Positions 51,470-59,633 of a stretch of 64,000 nt of DNA are shown here, one piece after another (within the stretch, counting starts at the first letter, position 1; each line of letters starts with the position of its first letter). The notes beneath the pieces were generated by a model. The model was not told the origin of the DNA, ran no database searches, and worked only from the letters and a program-made list of their open reading frames with translations. The stretch is from the NCBI RefSeq assembly GCF_026153355.1, contig NZ_CP110636.1:6014001-6078000 (forward strand), given 5' to 3'. Position numbers and translations under genes: made by a program. This DNA is from Streptomyces endophytica (lineage in GTDB: Bacteria > Actinomycetota > Actinomycetes > Streptomycetales > Streptomycetaceae).

Positions 51470-52416
51470 GGCACGCTCCTGATGCGCGGGTCGAGGACGG
51501 CGTAGGCGACGTCGGCGAGCAGGGAGCCGAGGACGGTGGCGACGCCCACGACGAGGGTCACGCCCAGCAGCACGGGGAAGTCCGAGCCCTGTGCCGCGTT
51601 CCAGAACAGCAGCCCCATGCCCGGGTAGTTGAACATCGACTCGACGACGAGGGTGCCGCTGAAGAGGGTCGGCAGGTAGAGGCCGAGGAGGGTGACCAGC
51701 GGGATGAGCGCATTGCGCAGCACGTGCCGGACCAGCACCCGGGCGCCGGACTGGCCCTTGGCGCGGGCGGTGCGGACGTAGTCCTCGCCGAGGTTGTCGA
51801 GGACCGCGGAGCGCAGATAGCGGCTGAAGGCGGCGATGATTCCCAGGGCGGTGGTCACGACCGGCAGGACCAGGCCGGCCGGCTCGGCGAGGATCCCGCC
51901 GACCGTGTCGGCCTGCGGCGCCTCGGCGGGCAGCAGGGGCAGTTGCTGGCTGAAGACCAGGACGAGGACCAGCCCGAGGAAGAAGACCGGGGTGGCGTAG
52001 GCGAGGAAGGCCAGACCGGTGAGGACGTGGTCGGCGGCGCGGCCGCGGCGCACCGCCTGGAGGATGCCGAGCGGTACGGCCAGGACGGCGGCCAGCGCCA
52101 GCGACAGCCCGGCCAGCAGGGCGGTCCTGGGGAGCCGTTCGGTGAGCAGCGAGCCGACGCTCTGGTTGAGCTTGTAGGACTCCCCCAGGTCGCCGGCGAG
52201 CAGCCGGCCGAGGTACATCAGGTACTGCTGGGGCAGTGAACGGTCGTATCCCTGCTGGTGGTTGAAGTGCGCGACGGCCTGCGGGGTGGCCTGCACGCCG
52301 AGGATGGCGCGGGCCGGGCCGCCGGGGAGCAGGTGCAGCAGGACGAAGACGATGACGGAGACCAGCAGCAGGACGACCAGGGCCTGGGCGAGGCGCTTGG
52401 CCAGGAAGCGGATCAC
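51466..52416 (-). CDS. ABC peptide transporter permease (DppB-like)
   Basis: A 316-aa inner-membrane permease of the DppB/OppB family: an N-terminal helix (LAKRLAQALVVLLLVSVIVFVLLHLLPGGPA), five more helices and the coupling loop LDNLGEDYVRTARAKGQSGARVLVRHVLRNAL. The C-terminal segment VESMFNYPGMGLLFWNAA and YAVLDPRIR are typical. It is coupled to the substrate-binding protein (GTGA overlap at 52413-52416) and to DppC downstream, forming a single operon with the order binding protein, B, C, DF. Confidence 0.93.
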   Translation of the reverse strand: MIRFLAKRLAQALVVLLLVSVIVFVLLHLLPGGPARAILGVQATPQAVAHFNHQQGYDRSLPQQYLMYLGRLLAGDLGESYKLNQSVGSLLTERLPRTALLAGLSLALAAVLAVPLGILQAVRRGRAADHVLTGLAFLAYATPVFFLGLVLVLVFSQQLPLLPAEAPQADTVGGILAEPAGLVLPVVTTALGIIAAFSRYLRSAVLDNLGEDYVRTARAKGQSGARVLVRHVLRNALIPLVTLLGLYLPTLFSGTLVVESMFNYPGMGLLFWNAAQGSDFPVLLGVTLVVGVATVLGSLLADVAYAVLDPRIRSVP

Positions 52417-54275
52417 CGGCCGGCACCGCCCTTCTTAACGTAGTACCAGTCCTGCGGGGTCAGCGACAGCGTGGGGTTCTGCTCGACGCCGCGCAGGTCG
52501 TTGCGGAGGGCGGAGACCTGGTAGGCGGGGTTGGGGGTCCACAGGACCGGGAGGCGGCGGGCGACCTCGCGTCCGTAGGCGCGCAGCGCGGCGGGATCGT
52601 CGGAGTACTCGGTGGCCCGGATCAGTTCGTCGGTCCGCGGGTCGGACCAACTGCCCATGTTGGACGGCGCGTTGCTGGCGAAGATCTGCTCCCCGCTGGG
52701 GTCGGGCGGGAAGTACCAGCTGCCCTGGGTGCCGAAGAAGCCGAGCTGCCAGGCGGAGCAGACCGGGTCGCCGGTCTTGCAGGGGACGGTGGTGCCCAGG
52801 ACCGTGTTCAGCGGCTGCTGCCGGACGTCGAGGGCGACGCCCGCCTTGCCGAACTCCGACTTGAGGACCTGCATGGTGTTGGAGGTCTCGGTCGAGCCGG
52901 ACTGGGAGAGCAGCGAGAGCCGCAGCTCCTGCCCTTCCTCGATGCCCGCGCCGCACGCCCCGGCGCCGCGCCCGGCCCGCACGCAGCGCAGCACACCGTC
53001 CCGGGCGGCCCAGCCGTGGCCCGCCAGCAATGCCTTCGCCCGCTTCGGGTCGTACGGGTACGGATCGGCGTCGAGCAGACCGGCCGGGACGGGGCCGAGG
53101 GTGGGCGCGGCGCTGCCGTGCCAGATCACCCGGGAGATCGCCTTCTGGTCGATGAGGTGCTGAAGCGCCTGGCGCAGATAGGTCTGCCGCAGCAGGGGCC
53201 CGGCGGTGGGGTGGTGGTAATTGAGCACGATATAGGTGATCGCCCAGCCCTCCCAGGGGTCGATGCGATAGCCCATCTCCCGGAATTTCGCCGACTGGGC
53301 CATGACGGACGGCGGCAGGTAGCCGTAATCGACACCGCCGGCCCGTAGTACGTTGAATTCGGAGTCGGCGGTGGTGAAGGGCTTGAGGACGACCCGGTCG
53401 AGATGGGGTTTGTCCGGTCCGCTGTAGTGGGTGTTGGGGATCAGCTCCACCTGCCCGGACGTGGTCCACTTCGCGATCCGCCAGGGCCCGTCGACGGTCT
53501 TCCAGAGCGGGTCGGTGGCGAACGCGGAGAACTGCCGGGCGTGCCGCATCAGCCGGGCGAAGGCCCGCCGGGGGTTCTCGTGGCGCGGGTTCCAGGCGTG
53601 CACGGGGAGGGCCACGAAGTCCTGGAGCTCGTTGGCGGTGAACCACGTCGGGTTGTAGGCGCGGTCCAGCCGGAGCCGGAAGGTCTGGTTGTCGAGGACC
53701 TCGAATTCCTTGACGTCGTCCGGCATCAGCTTCGGTGAATATCCGGCCCATTCCTCTTTGTTGGCCTTGATGAGATCGAACCAGAATTTCACGTCGCGGG
53801 TGGTGACGGGGCGCCCGTCGGACCAGCGGTAGCCCTTTTTCAGGGTGATGGTGACGGTGTCGTTGCCGTCGCCGTAGCGGGGTTTTTCGGCGAGGCCGCG
53901 GGGTGAGTCCAGGGTCAGCGCGTCGCCCTTCTTCTCGGGCAGGTAGAGCCGCAGGAACAGCAGGTCCTGGATGGCGCTGTTGTAGGAGGCCAGATAGCCG
54001 GGGGCGCCGATCGGGAAGATCCAGTTGGGGGTGGAGGCGGGCGGCAGCGCCATGGTGGCGGTCCCGCCCTCGACGGGCACACCACCGGTGGCACCCAGCT
54101 CTGTGACAACGTTGCCAGGCGGCCCGCAGCCGACCAGGGCGGCGACACCGATCAGCGCCGCGGCCAGCACTCGGCCGACGCGGCCGCCGGGGACAACTCG
54201 GCCGACGGGGACAACTCGACCGACGAGGACAACTCGCCTCATGGGCCGGGGAGTTCGTGTCCTGTACAGGCCCAT
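52413..54275 (-). CDS. ABC transporter substrate-binding lipoprotein (SBP family 5)
   Basis: A 620-aa peptide-binding lipoprotein, first gene of the operon. The lipobox LVGC lies at about residue 49, after a long arginine/valine n-region. The mature part shows family-5 features: GYRWSDGRPVTTRDVKFWF, LRQTYLRQALQHLIDQKAI, and LPVLWTPNPAYQ near the end. It should capture peptides or similar compounds outside the cell. I chose the ATG at 54275 because GGAGG lies four bases upstream; an inner ATG at 54242 has none. The n-region has an odd VGRVVP hexapeptide repeat encoded by three 18-bp DNA units (54191-54244). A good sigma-70-like promoter lies upstream. Confidence 0.9.
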   Translation of the reverse strand: MGLYRTRTPRPMRRVVLVGRVVPVGRVVPGGRVGRVLAAALIGVAALVGCGPPGNVVTELGATGGVPVEGGTATMALPPASTPNWIFPIGAPGYLASYNSAIQDLLFLRLYLPEKKGDALTLDSPRGLAEKPRYGDGNDTVTITLKKGYRWSDGRPVTTRDVKFWFDLIKANKEEWAGYSPKLMPDDVKEFEVLDNQTFRLRLDRAYNPTWFTANELQDFVALPVHAWNPRHENPRRAFARLMRHARQFSAFATDPLWKTVDGPWRIAKWTTSGQVELIPNTHYSGPDKPHLDRVVLKPFTTADSEFNVLRAGGVDYGYLPPSVMAQSAKFREMGYRIDPWEGWAITYIVLNYHHPTAGPLLRQTYLRQALQHLIDQKAISRVIWHGSAAPTLGPVPAGLLDADPYPYDPKRAKALLAGHGWAARDGVLRCVRAGRGAGACGAGIEEGQELRLSLLSQSGSTETSNTMQVLKSEFGKAGVALDVRQQPLNTVLGTTVPCKTGDPVCSAWQLGFFGTQGSWYFPPDPSGEQIFASNAPSNMGSWSDPRTDELIRATEYSDDPAALRAYGREVARRLPVLWTPNPAYQVSALRNDLRGVEQNPTLSLTPQDWYYVKKGGAGR

Positions 54276-54315
54276 GCTGCCTCCGGGAAGGTCAGGCCGG
54301 TGGAAGAGTGCGAGC

Positions 54316-54345
54316 AACGTACGGACGGCCGCGAAAAGAAGTCAA
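54316..54345 (-). promoter_or_regulatory. Promoter of the peptide transporter operon
   Basis: On the minus strand, TTGACT (54345-54340) and TACGTT (54321-54316) are separated by 18 bp, close to a housekeeping -35/-10 pair. It would start transcription about 35 bases before the ATG at 54275. This is the clearest promoter in the window. Confidence 0.55.
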
Positions 54346-54411
54346 GACCCTGGCGAAACCGGTCCGACTCCGGTCTACTGGAGGCGAGTTGAGACGGAGG
54401 CTTCCTTTGGC

Positions 54412-54488
54412 GACGAAGGAAGTGTGCCGAAGGAACTGAGCCAGAGGTGCAGAGCCGAAGGGATTGCGACGAAGGAACTGAGCCGAAC
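54412..54488. promoter_or_regulatory. Direct repeats in the transporter/ROK divergent region
   Basis: A 21-bp sequence beginning GACGAAGGAA and ending GCCGAA occurs at 54412-54432 and, with three changes, at 54468-54488. A partial copy (CCGAAGGAACTGAGCC) lies at 54427-54442 and a third short CCGAAGGG near 54455. The 303-bp region 54276-54578 is otherwise gene-free. The repeats sit between the transporter promoter and the ROK gene, where a ROK repressor could bind. Confidence 0.4.
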
Positions 54489-54578
54489 GACGTCCGGAGT
54501 CCGTTCCGCACGAGACCCGCGCTCCGACCGGCCGGCCACTCCCCCTTGCCTCGACCGCCCGGCGAAAGGCGCGTGCCC

Positions 54579-55790
54579 ATGACCAGCCCCGATGAGCCGC
54601 CCGGTTCCGCCGCGCACGTCCTCGCGCTCGTCGCGAACGGCTCCGCCACCTCCCGCGCGGACCTCGTCCGTGAGCTCGGGCTCGCCGCGTCCACCGTGTC
54701 CGCCCGGGTCCAGGAACTGGTCGAGGCCGGACTGCTGACCGAATCCGGCGAAGGCGCCTCGCGCGGCGGCCGGCGGCCACGGCTGCTGCGGGTCGCCGGG
54801 CAGGGCGCGGTGGCCCTCGCCGCCGACCTGGGCAGCCACCACATCCGTACCGGCGCGGTGGGCCTGACCGGCGACGTCCTCGACGCCGAGGACCACGCCA
54901 CCGATCTGACCACCGGCCCCGGGCCCGCCCTGGACGCCCTCGCCGAGCGGCTGGGCGCGCTGGCCGAACGGCAGCGGGCGGCCGGGCGGACGGTCCGCGG
55001 CGTGGGCATCGGTTTCCCCGGCCCGGTCGACGCCGACGGCGCCCGGGTCGTCGCCCCGTCCCGGATGCCCGGCTGGCACCTGTTCCCGCTCCGCGACCGG
55101 CTGGCCGACCGCCTCGGGCTGCCGGTGCTGCTCGACAACGACGCCAACATGATGGCCCTCGGCGAACACCGTGCCGCCCACCCCGCGCGGCGCCATCTCG
55201 TCGTCGTCAAGGCCGGCCGCGGCATCGGTTCCGGCGTCATCAGCGACGGCCGGCTGCACCGCGGAGCGCACGGTTCGGCCGGCGACATCAGCCACGTCCG
55301 GGTGGACGAATCCGCCCGACTCCCCTGCTCCTGCGGCAACATCGGCTGCCTGGAAACGGTGGCGAGCGGCGCCGCGATCGCCGCCGCGCTGCGCGAGCGG
55401 GGCATCGCCGCCGAGTCCGCCGCCGACATCCTGCGGCTGGTCGAACACGGCGACGCGCAGGCCACCACCCTGGTGCGGCAGGCCGGCCGGGACATCGGTG
55501 CGGTGCTCGCCGTCGTCGTGAACTTCTTCAACCCCGAGGCGGTGGTCCTGGGCGGCGCGCTGGCCGGCGCCCAGCCGCTGGTCGCCGCGGTGCGCGCGAT
55601 GCTCTACGAACGCTGCCTGCCGATGGCCACCAGCGAACTCACCATCGCCACCGCGGTCCGCGGCCCGGACGCGGGACTGCTGGGCGCCGGCCACGCCGTA
55701 CTGACCGGAACACCCCCCACCCTGCCCCGCTCTCCGGGAGGCCCCGCCACCCGGGAAGCGCCCACACCCCGGAGAACTCCCACCTCGTAG
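54579..55790 (+). CDS. ROK family transcriptional regulator
   Basis: A 403-aa ROK-type repressor. Residues about 8-65 form a winged helix-turn-helix (RADLVRELGLAASTVSARVQELVEAGLL). The ROK domain has VKAGRGIGSGVISDG, the LDNDANMMALGEH active-site region and the zinc motif CSCGNIGCLE, so it binds a sugar or sugar-like ligand. The ATG at 54579 follows GAAAGGCG; a GTG six bases earlier is possible. It is divergent from the peptide transporter and 27 bp upstream of the M81 peptidase on the same strand, so it likely controls both. Its ligand may be a peptide-sugar, for example a muropeptide or aminosugar (inference). Confidence 0.9.
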   Translation: MTSPDEPPGSAAHVLALVANGSATSRADLVRELGLAASTVSARVQELVEAGLLTESGEGASRGGRRPRLLRVAGQGAVALAADLGSHHIRTGAVGLTGDVLDAEDHATDLTTGPGPALDALAERLGALAERQRAAGRTVRGVGIGFPGPVDADGARVVAPSRMPGWHLFPLRDRLADRLGLPVLLDNDANMMALGEHRAAHPARRHLVVVKAGRGIGSGVISDGRLHRGAHGSAGDISHVRVDESARLPCSCGNIGCLETVASGAAIAAALRERGIAAESAADILRLVEHGDAQATTLVRQAGRDIGAVLAVVVNFFNPEAVVLGGALAGAQPLVAAVRAMLYERCLPMATSELTIATAVRGPDAGLLGAGHAVLTGTPPTLPRSPGGPATREAPTPRRTPTS

Positions 55791-55817
55791 AACGCCCACC
55801 CAGGGAAGTGAGCCCGC

Positions 55818-57340
55818 ATGCTCCCAGCGACGACCGGACGCCCGCTGCGCATCGGCATCGGCGGGATGGCCATCGAGTCCAGCCAGTTCTGCCCGCACCG
55901 CTCGACGTACGACGACTTCCGCGTCACCCGGGGGCGCGAACTGCTCGACCGCTACACCTGGACCCGGCCGGACGGGGACCTCTCCGGGACGGTCGAATGG
56001 GTCCCGCTGGTGCATGCCGTCGCGGTGCCCGGCGGCCCGGTCGAGCGCGCCACCTACGACCGCATCCGCTCCGAACTCACCGACCGCATAAGGGAGTCCG
56101 GCCCGCTCGACGGTCTGGTCCACGACATCCACGGCGCGATGAGCGTCGTCGGGCTGGACGACGCCGAGGCGGACCTGACCGAAGCCGTGCGCGCGGCGAC
56201 CGGCCCCGCCACCCTGATCTCGGCCGCCATGGACCTGCACGGCAACGTCTCGCGCCGCTTCGCCGAGCAGCTCGATCTGCTGACCGCGCACCGGATGGCG
56301 CCGCACGAGGACGCCTGGGAAACCCGGGAGCGGGCCGCCCGCCACCTCGTCGCGCGGCTGGTCTCCGGGAAGGGCCGCCCGCACCGCGCGTGGGTGCAGG
56401 TCCCGGTGCTCCTCCCGGGCGAGAAGACCAGCACCCGCCTCGAACCGGCCGCGTCGCTCTACGGCCGGCTGGCGGACGTCGAGGCGCTCGACGGGATCGT
56501 CGACGCGGCGCTCTGGGTCGGCTACGCCTGGGCCGACGAGGAACGCTGCCGGGCCGCGGTGGTGGTCACCGGGGACGATCCCGGGCTCGCCCTCGACCAG
56601 GCCGGCGCGCTGGCCCGCGCGTACTGGGACGCCCGCCGGGACTTCACCTTCGTCGGCCCGACCGGCGACGCCGACGACTGCATCGCCCGCGCGGTGGCCT
56701 CGCCCGCCCGGCCGTTCCTGATCAGCGATTCCGGCGACAACCCCACCGCGGGCGGAGCCGGCGACCTTTCGTACATGCTCGGCCGGCTGCTGGCCCACGA
56801 GGACCTGGCGAGCGGCCGGCGCACCGCGCTGCACCCGGGGCTCACCGATCCGGCGGCGGTCGCCGCGTGCTTCGCCGCCGGGCCGGGGGCCGAGGTGACC
56901 TTGCGCGTCGGCGGCTGCTTCAGCGCGGGCACCGGCCCGCACGCCGCGCCGTACGAACTGGCCGGCACGGTCACGGCGTTGGAGGAACCGGGGACCGCCC
57001 CGGGCGCACCGCGCGGCAATCCGGCGTACGACGGGGGCGGCCGGCGCGCCGCGGTCACCCGCGGCGGGGTGACGGTGATCCTGACCGAGCGGCGCACCCC
57101 GTTCCACACCCGCGCCGACTTCGGTTCGCTGGACCCGCTCGACTACGACCTGGTGGTCGTCAAGATCGGCTACCTGGAACCGGAGTTGTATGCCATGGCC
57201 GCCGATTGGCTCCTCGCCCTCACCCCGGCGGCGTCGACCAGGACCTCCTCCGCCTCGGCCACCACAGGATCCGCCGCCCCCTGTACCCGTTCGACGACGA
57301 GGACTTCGACGACCCGGACTTGACTCCCCAACTGCTGTGA
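55818..57340 (+). CDS. M81 family metallopeptidase (MlrC-like), frame break near the C-terminus
   Basis: A zinc peptidase of the MlrC family, best known for opening linearised microcystin. Motifs: GIGGMAIESSQFCPHRS near the start, HDIHGAMSV, AMDLHGNVSRRF and HRMAPHEDAWETRERAARHL, then the C-terminal ISDSGDNPTAGGAGD and VVKIGYLEPEL. At codon 470 the frame shifts: adding one G at 57227-57228 continues LTP into GGVDQDLLRLGHHRIRRPLYP and ends at 57340 with a typical MlrC tail (507 aa). Uncorrected, the product ends at 57323 with a Thr/Ser-rich tail unlike the family. Next to a peptide importer and ROK regulator, it probably cleaves imported peptides. Confidence 0.83.
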
Positions 57341-57396
57341 CCCGGCGCGGGAGTGGGGCACCTTCCCGGCGGAGTGTCGGGGGAATGCGGCCTCCA

Positions 57397-57436
57397 CCCC
57401 GACGGAACGTCGCGGGCCCCGACGGAACGTCGCGGG
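57397..57436. repeat. Perfect 20-bp tandem duplication
   Basis: CCCCGACGGAACGTCGCGGG occurs twice head to tail at 57397-57416 and 57417-57436. Each copy contains a GACG-GAA-CGTC dyad. It lies in the 665-bp gene-free gap between the convergent M81 and MFS genes, upstream of a larger 26-bp array. Degenerate GCGGGATACGG/GGAATACG motifs continue at 57455-57550. Confidence 0.8.
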
Positions 57437-57676
57437 CGTACGGCCCCTCCCCCGGGCGGGATACGGCTCCCTGCTCCGGCGGAATACGTGCCCCTACCTC
57501 AACCAACGGGATACGGCCCGCGGAACCGGCGTTCCGGCACGGAATACCGCCCCCGTACCCGGCGTTGTGGCACAGCAGGGGGCGCAGGCATCCCCTACGG
57601 GAACTGTTCGCCTGCCCCCTACGGGTCTGGCGCGCCCCAACCGTTCCCTACCCCCTCGCCGCTACGAGCTACCGTT

Positions 57677-57988
57677 GCGGGCTGCCGCACGGGCCACCGG
57701 GCGCGGGCTTCCGCACGGACCACCGGTCGCGGGCTGCCGCACGGACCACCGGTCGCGGGCTTCCGCACGGACCACCGGTCGCGGGCTGCCGCACGGACCA
57801 CCAGCTGCGGGCTTTCGGACGGGCCCCCGGTCGGGGACTTTCGCACGGACCACCAGCTGCGGGCTTTCGGACGGGCCCCCGGTCGGGGACTTTCGCACGG
57901 GCCACCAGCTGCGGGCTTTCGCACGGGCCACCGGGCGCGGGCTTTCGCACGAGACACCGGTTCCAGGCTTTCCGACGGACTGCCGCCG
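57677..57988. repeat. Twelve-unit 26-bp tandem repeat array
   Basis: Twelve uninterrupted 26-bp units. The commonest is GCGGGCTTCCGCACGGACC followed by ACCGGTC; first units differ only at CTGCC/CTTCC, later units change ACCGGTC to ACCAGCT or CCCGGTC. Units 6-9 alternate as two pairs, showing a higher-order 52-bp duplication. Many units hold a GACC-ACC-GGTC dyad. Because 26 is not a multiple of three, a coding role is unlikely. The array ends 18 bp before the MFS stop codon. No spacers, so it is not a CRISPR. Confidence 0.9.
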
Positions 57989-58005
57989 CAGACCCCCGCT
58001 TCCGG

Positions 58006-59352
58006 CTACGGCTGTGGATCGTGTGCGTCGTACCTCGCGAAGGCGCGGCGGCCGAGGCCGAGGGCTGTGACGGTCAGGATGCAGGCCAGGCCGCCGCCGA
58101 TGATCGCGGTGGCGGGGGAAGTCAGGTCGGAGACCGAGCCGGCAAGGAAGTCGCCGAGGCGGGGGCCGCCGGCGACGACGACGATGAAGACGCCCTGGAG
58201 ACGGCCGCGCATCGAGTCCGGGGTGGCGGCCTGGAGCATGGTGCTGCGGAAGACCATCGAGACGGTGTCGGCGCAGCCGGCCACGGCGAGGAAGAACAGG
58301 CCGAGCCACAGGTTCCGGGCGAGCCCGAAGCAGGCGATGGCCGCGCCCCAGGAGGCGACCGCGAGCAGGATGGCCAGGCCGTGCCGGCGGATACCGCCGA
58401 GCCAGCCGGAGAACAGTCCGCCGAGGACGGCGCCGACCGCGGGCGCGGCGACGAGCAGGCCGACGGTCTTGGCGTCGCCGGCGAACCAGAGCACCGCGAC
58501 CGCGGGGAACAGCGCGCGCGGCTGGGCCAGCACCATGGCCGCCAGGTCGGAGAAGAACGTCATCCGCAGGTTGGGGCGGGTGGCGAGGAAGCGCAGGCCG
58601 TCGAGGACGGAGGCGCGGCGCCGCGGGCCCTCGCCCTGGTCGGGGCGCATGGACGGCAGGCGCCACATCGCGTAGAGCGAGCCGCTGAAGGCCACGACGT
58701 CGATCAGGTACGCGGCCTGGTAGCCCCACAGGCCGACGATGACCCCGCCCAGCATCGGACCGCCCATCAGACCGAGGTTGCTGGTCAGGGAGTTGAGGGC
58801 GTTGGCGGCCGGCAGCTGTTCGGTGGGCAGCAGCCGGGGGATCATCGACGTGCGGGCCGGGGAGTTCATCGCGAAGCAGACGGCCTGGAGCGCGACGACG
58901 GTGTAGAGCAGCCAGACCCGGTGGTATCCGGCGAGCGCGGCGCCGGCCAGCGTGACGGACATGGCGGTGGCGCCGGCGGCGCTGTAGAGGCCGAGCTTGC
59001 GGCGGTCGACGGTGTCGGCGATGGCGCCGCCGTACAGGCCGAAGACGACCAGCGGGACGAGCGAGCACAGGCCCACCAGTCCGACCGAGAAGGTGGACCG
59101 GGTGATGGCGTAGACCTGCAGCGAGACCGCGAGGGCGGTCATCTGCTGGCCCATCCAGGAGATGGTGTTGCCGCACCACAGGCGGCGGTAGTCGGGCGAG
59201 GTGCGCAGCGGGGTCAGGTCGGCGAATATGCGGGAATGCCAGGGCGTTCCGCTCTTGTCCGGACGGGCGCCGGTGGTCTGCCCGGTGGGCTGCCCGGGCG
59301 TCTCGCCGGAGGTCTCGTCGGACGTCTCGCCCGAGGTCGTTGTAGGGGCCAC
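58006..59352 (-). CDS. MFS transporter (EntS-like exporter family)
   Basis: A 448-aa major facilitator with 12 hydrophobic helices. The opening LRTSPDYRRLWCGNTISWMGQQM, loop 2-3 GAIADTVDRRKLGLYSA, and the middle NSPARTSMIPRLLPTEQLPAANALNSL are typical of the EntS/MFS_3 group that exports siderophores or drugs. I placed the start at the GTG 59352, about 30 residues before the first family segment; the true start is uncertain because the frame stays open upstream through a 27-bp repeat. The N-terminal tail has repeated SGET/SDET/SGET. It is convergent with the M81 gene across the tandem array. Substrate unknown. Confidence 0.85.
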   Translation of the reverse strand: MAPTTTSGETSDETSGETPGQPTGQTTGARPDKSGTPWHSRIFADLTPLRTSPDYRRLWCGNTISWMGQQMTALAVSLQVYAITRSTFSVGLVGLCSLVPLVVFGLYGGAIADTVDRRKLGLYSAAGATAMSVTLAGAALAGYHRVWLLYTVVALQAVCFAMNSPARTSMIPRLLPTEQLPAANALNSLTSNLGLMGGPMLGGVIVGLWGYQAAYLIDVVAFSGSLYAMWRLPSMRPDQGEGPRRRASVLDGLRFLATRPNLRMTFFSDLAAMVLAQPRALFPAVAVLWFAGDAKTVGLLVAAPAVGAVLGGLFSGWLGGIRRHGLAILLAVASWGAAIACFGLARNLWLGLFFLAVAGCADTVSMVFRSTMLQAATPDSMRGRLQGVFIVVVAGGPRLGDFLAGSVSDLTSPATAIIGGGLACILTVTALGLGRRAFARYDAHDPQP

Positions 59353-59411
59353 GCGGCGCAGTAAAGCATGAGCATGACGGGCGGCCGACGGCAGGGCGGG
59401 AACAGGCGCCC

Positions 59412-59518
59412 GGGCCGTGCGCCCCTTACCCGTCGGCCGGGCCGTAGGCCCCTTGCCCGTCGGCCTGGCCGCACGCCCCTTACCGTCGGCGGGCCGTAGG
59501 CCCCTCACCCGTCCGGCC
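59412..59518. repeat. Four degenerate 25-28-bp tandem units
   Basis: Units start at 59412, 59439, 59466 and 59491 and share GGCCG, GCCCCTTACC and CGTCGGCC. The first two are both 27 bp. Located in the 281-bp gap (59353-59633) between the MFS start and the amidohydrolase stop. The remainder of the gap is CCCGCC-rich low-complexity sequence. Confidence 0.65.
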
Positions 59519-59633
59519 CCCGCGCGTCCAGGGACAGTCGCGCCTCTCACCCGCCCCGCCCCGCCCCGCGCGTCCGCGGACAGCCGCGCCCGTTATCCGT
59601 CCCGCCCCGCCCGTCCCGGAAGCGGTGCGCCCG

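Noticed and set aside
57677..57988. 26-bp array considered as a CRISPR
   Set aside because: Units are directly adjacent without spacers, and no cas genes are present.
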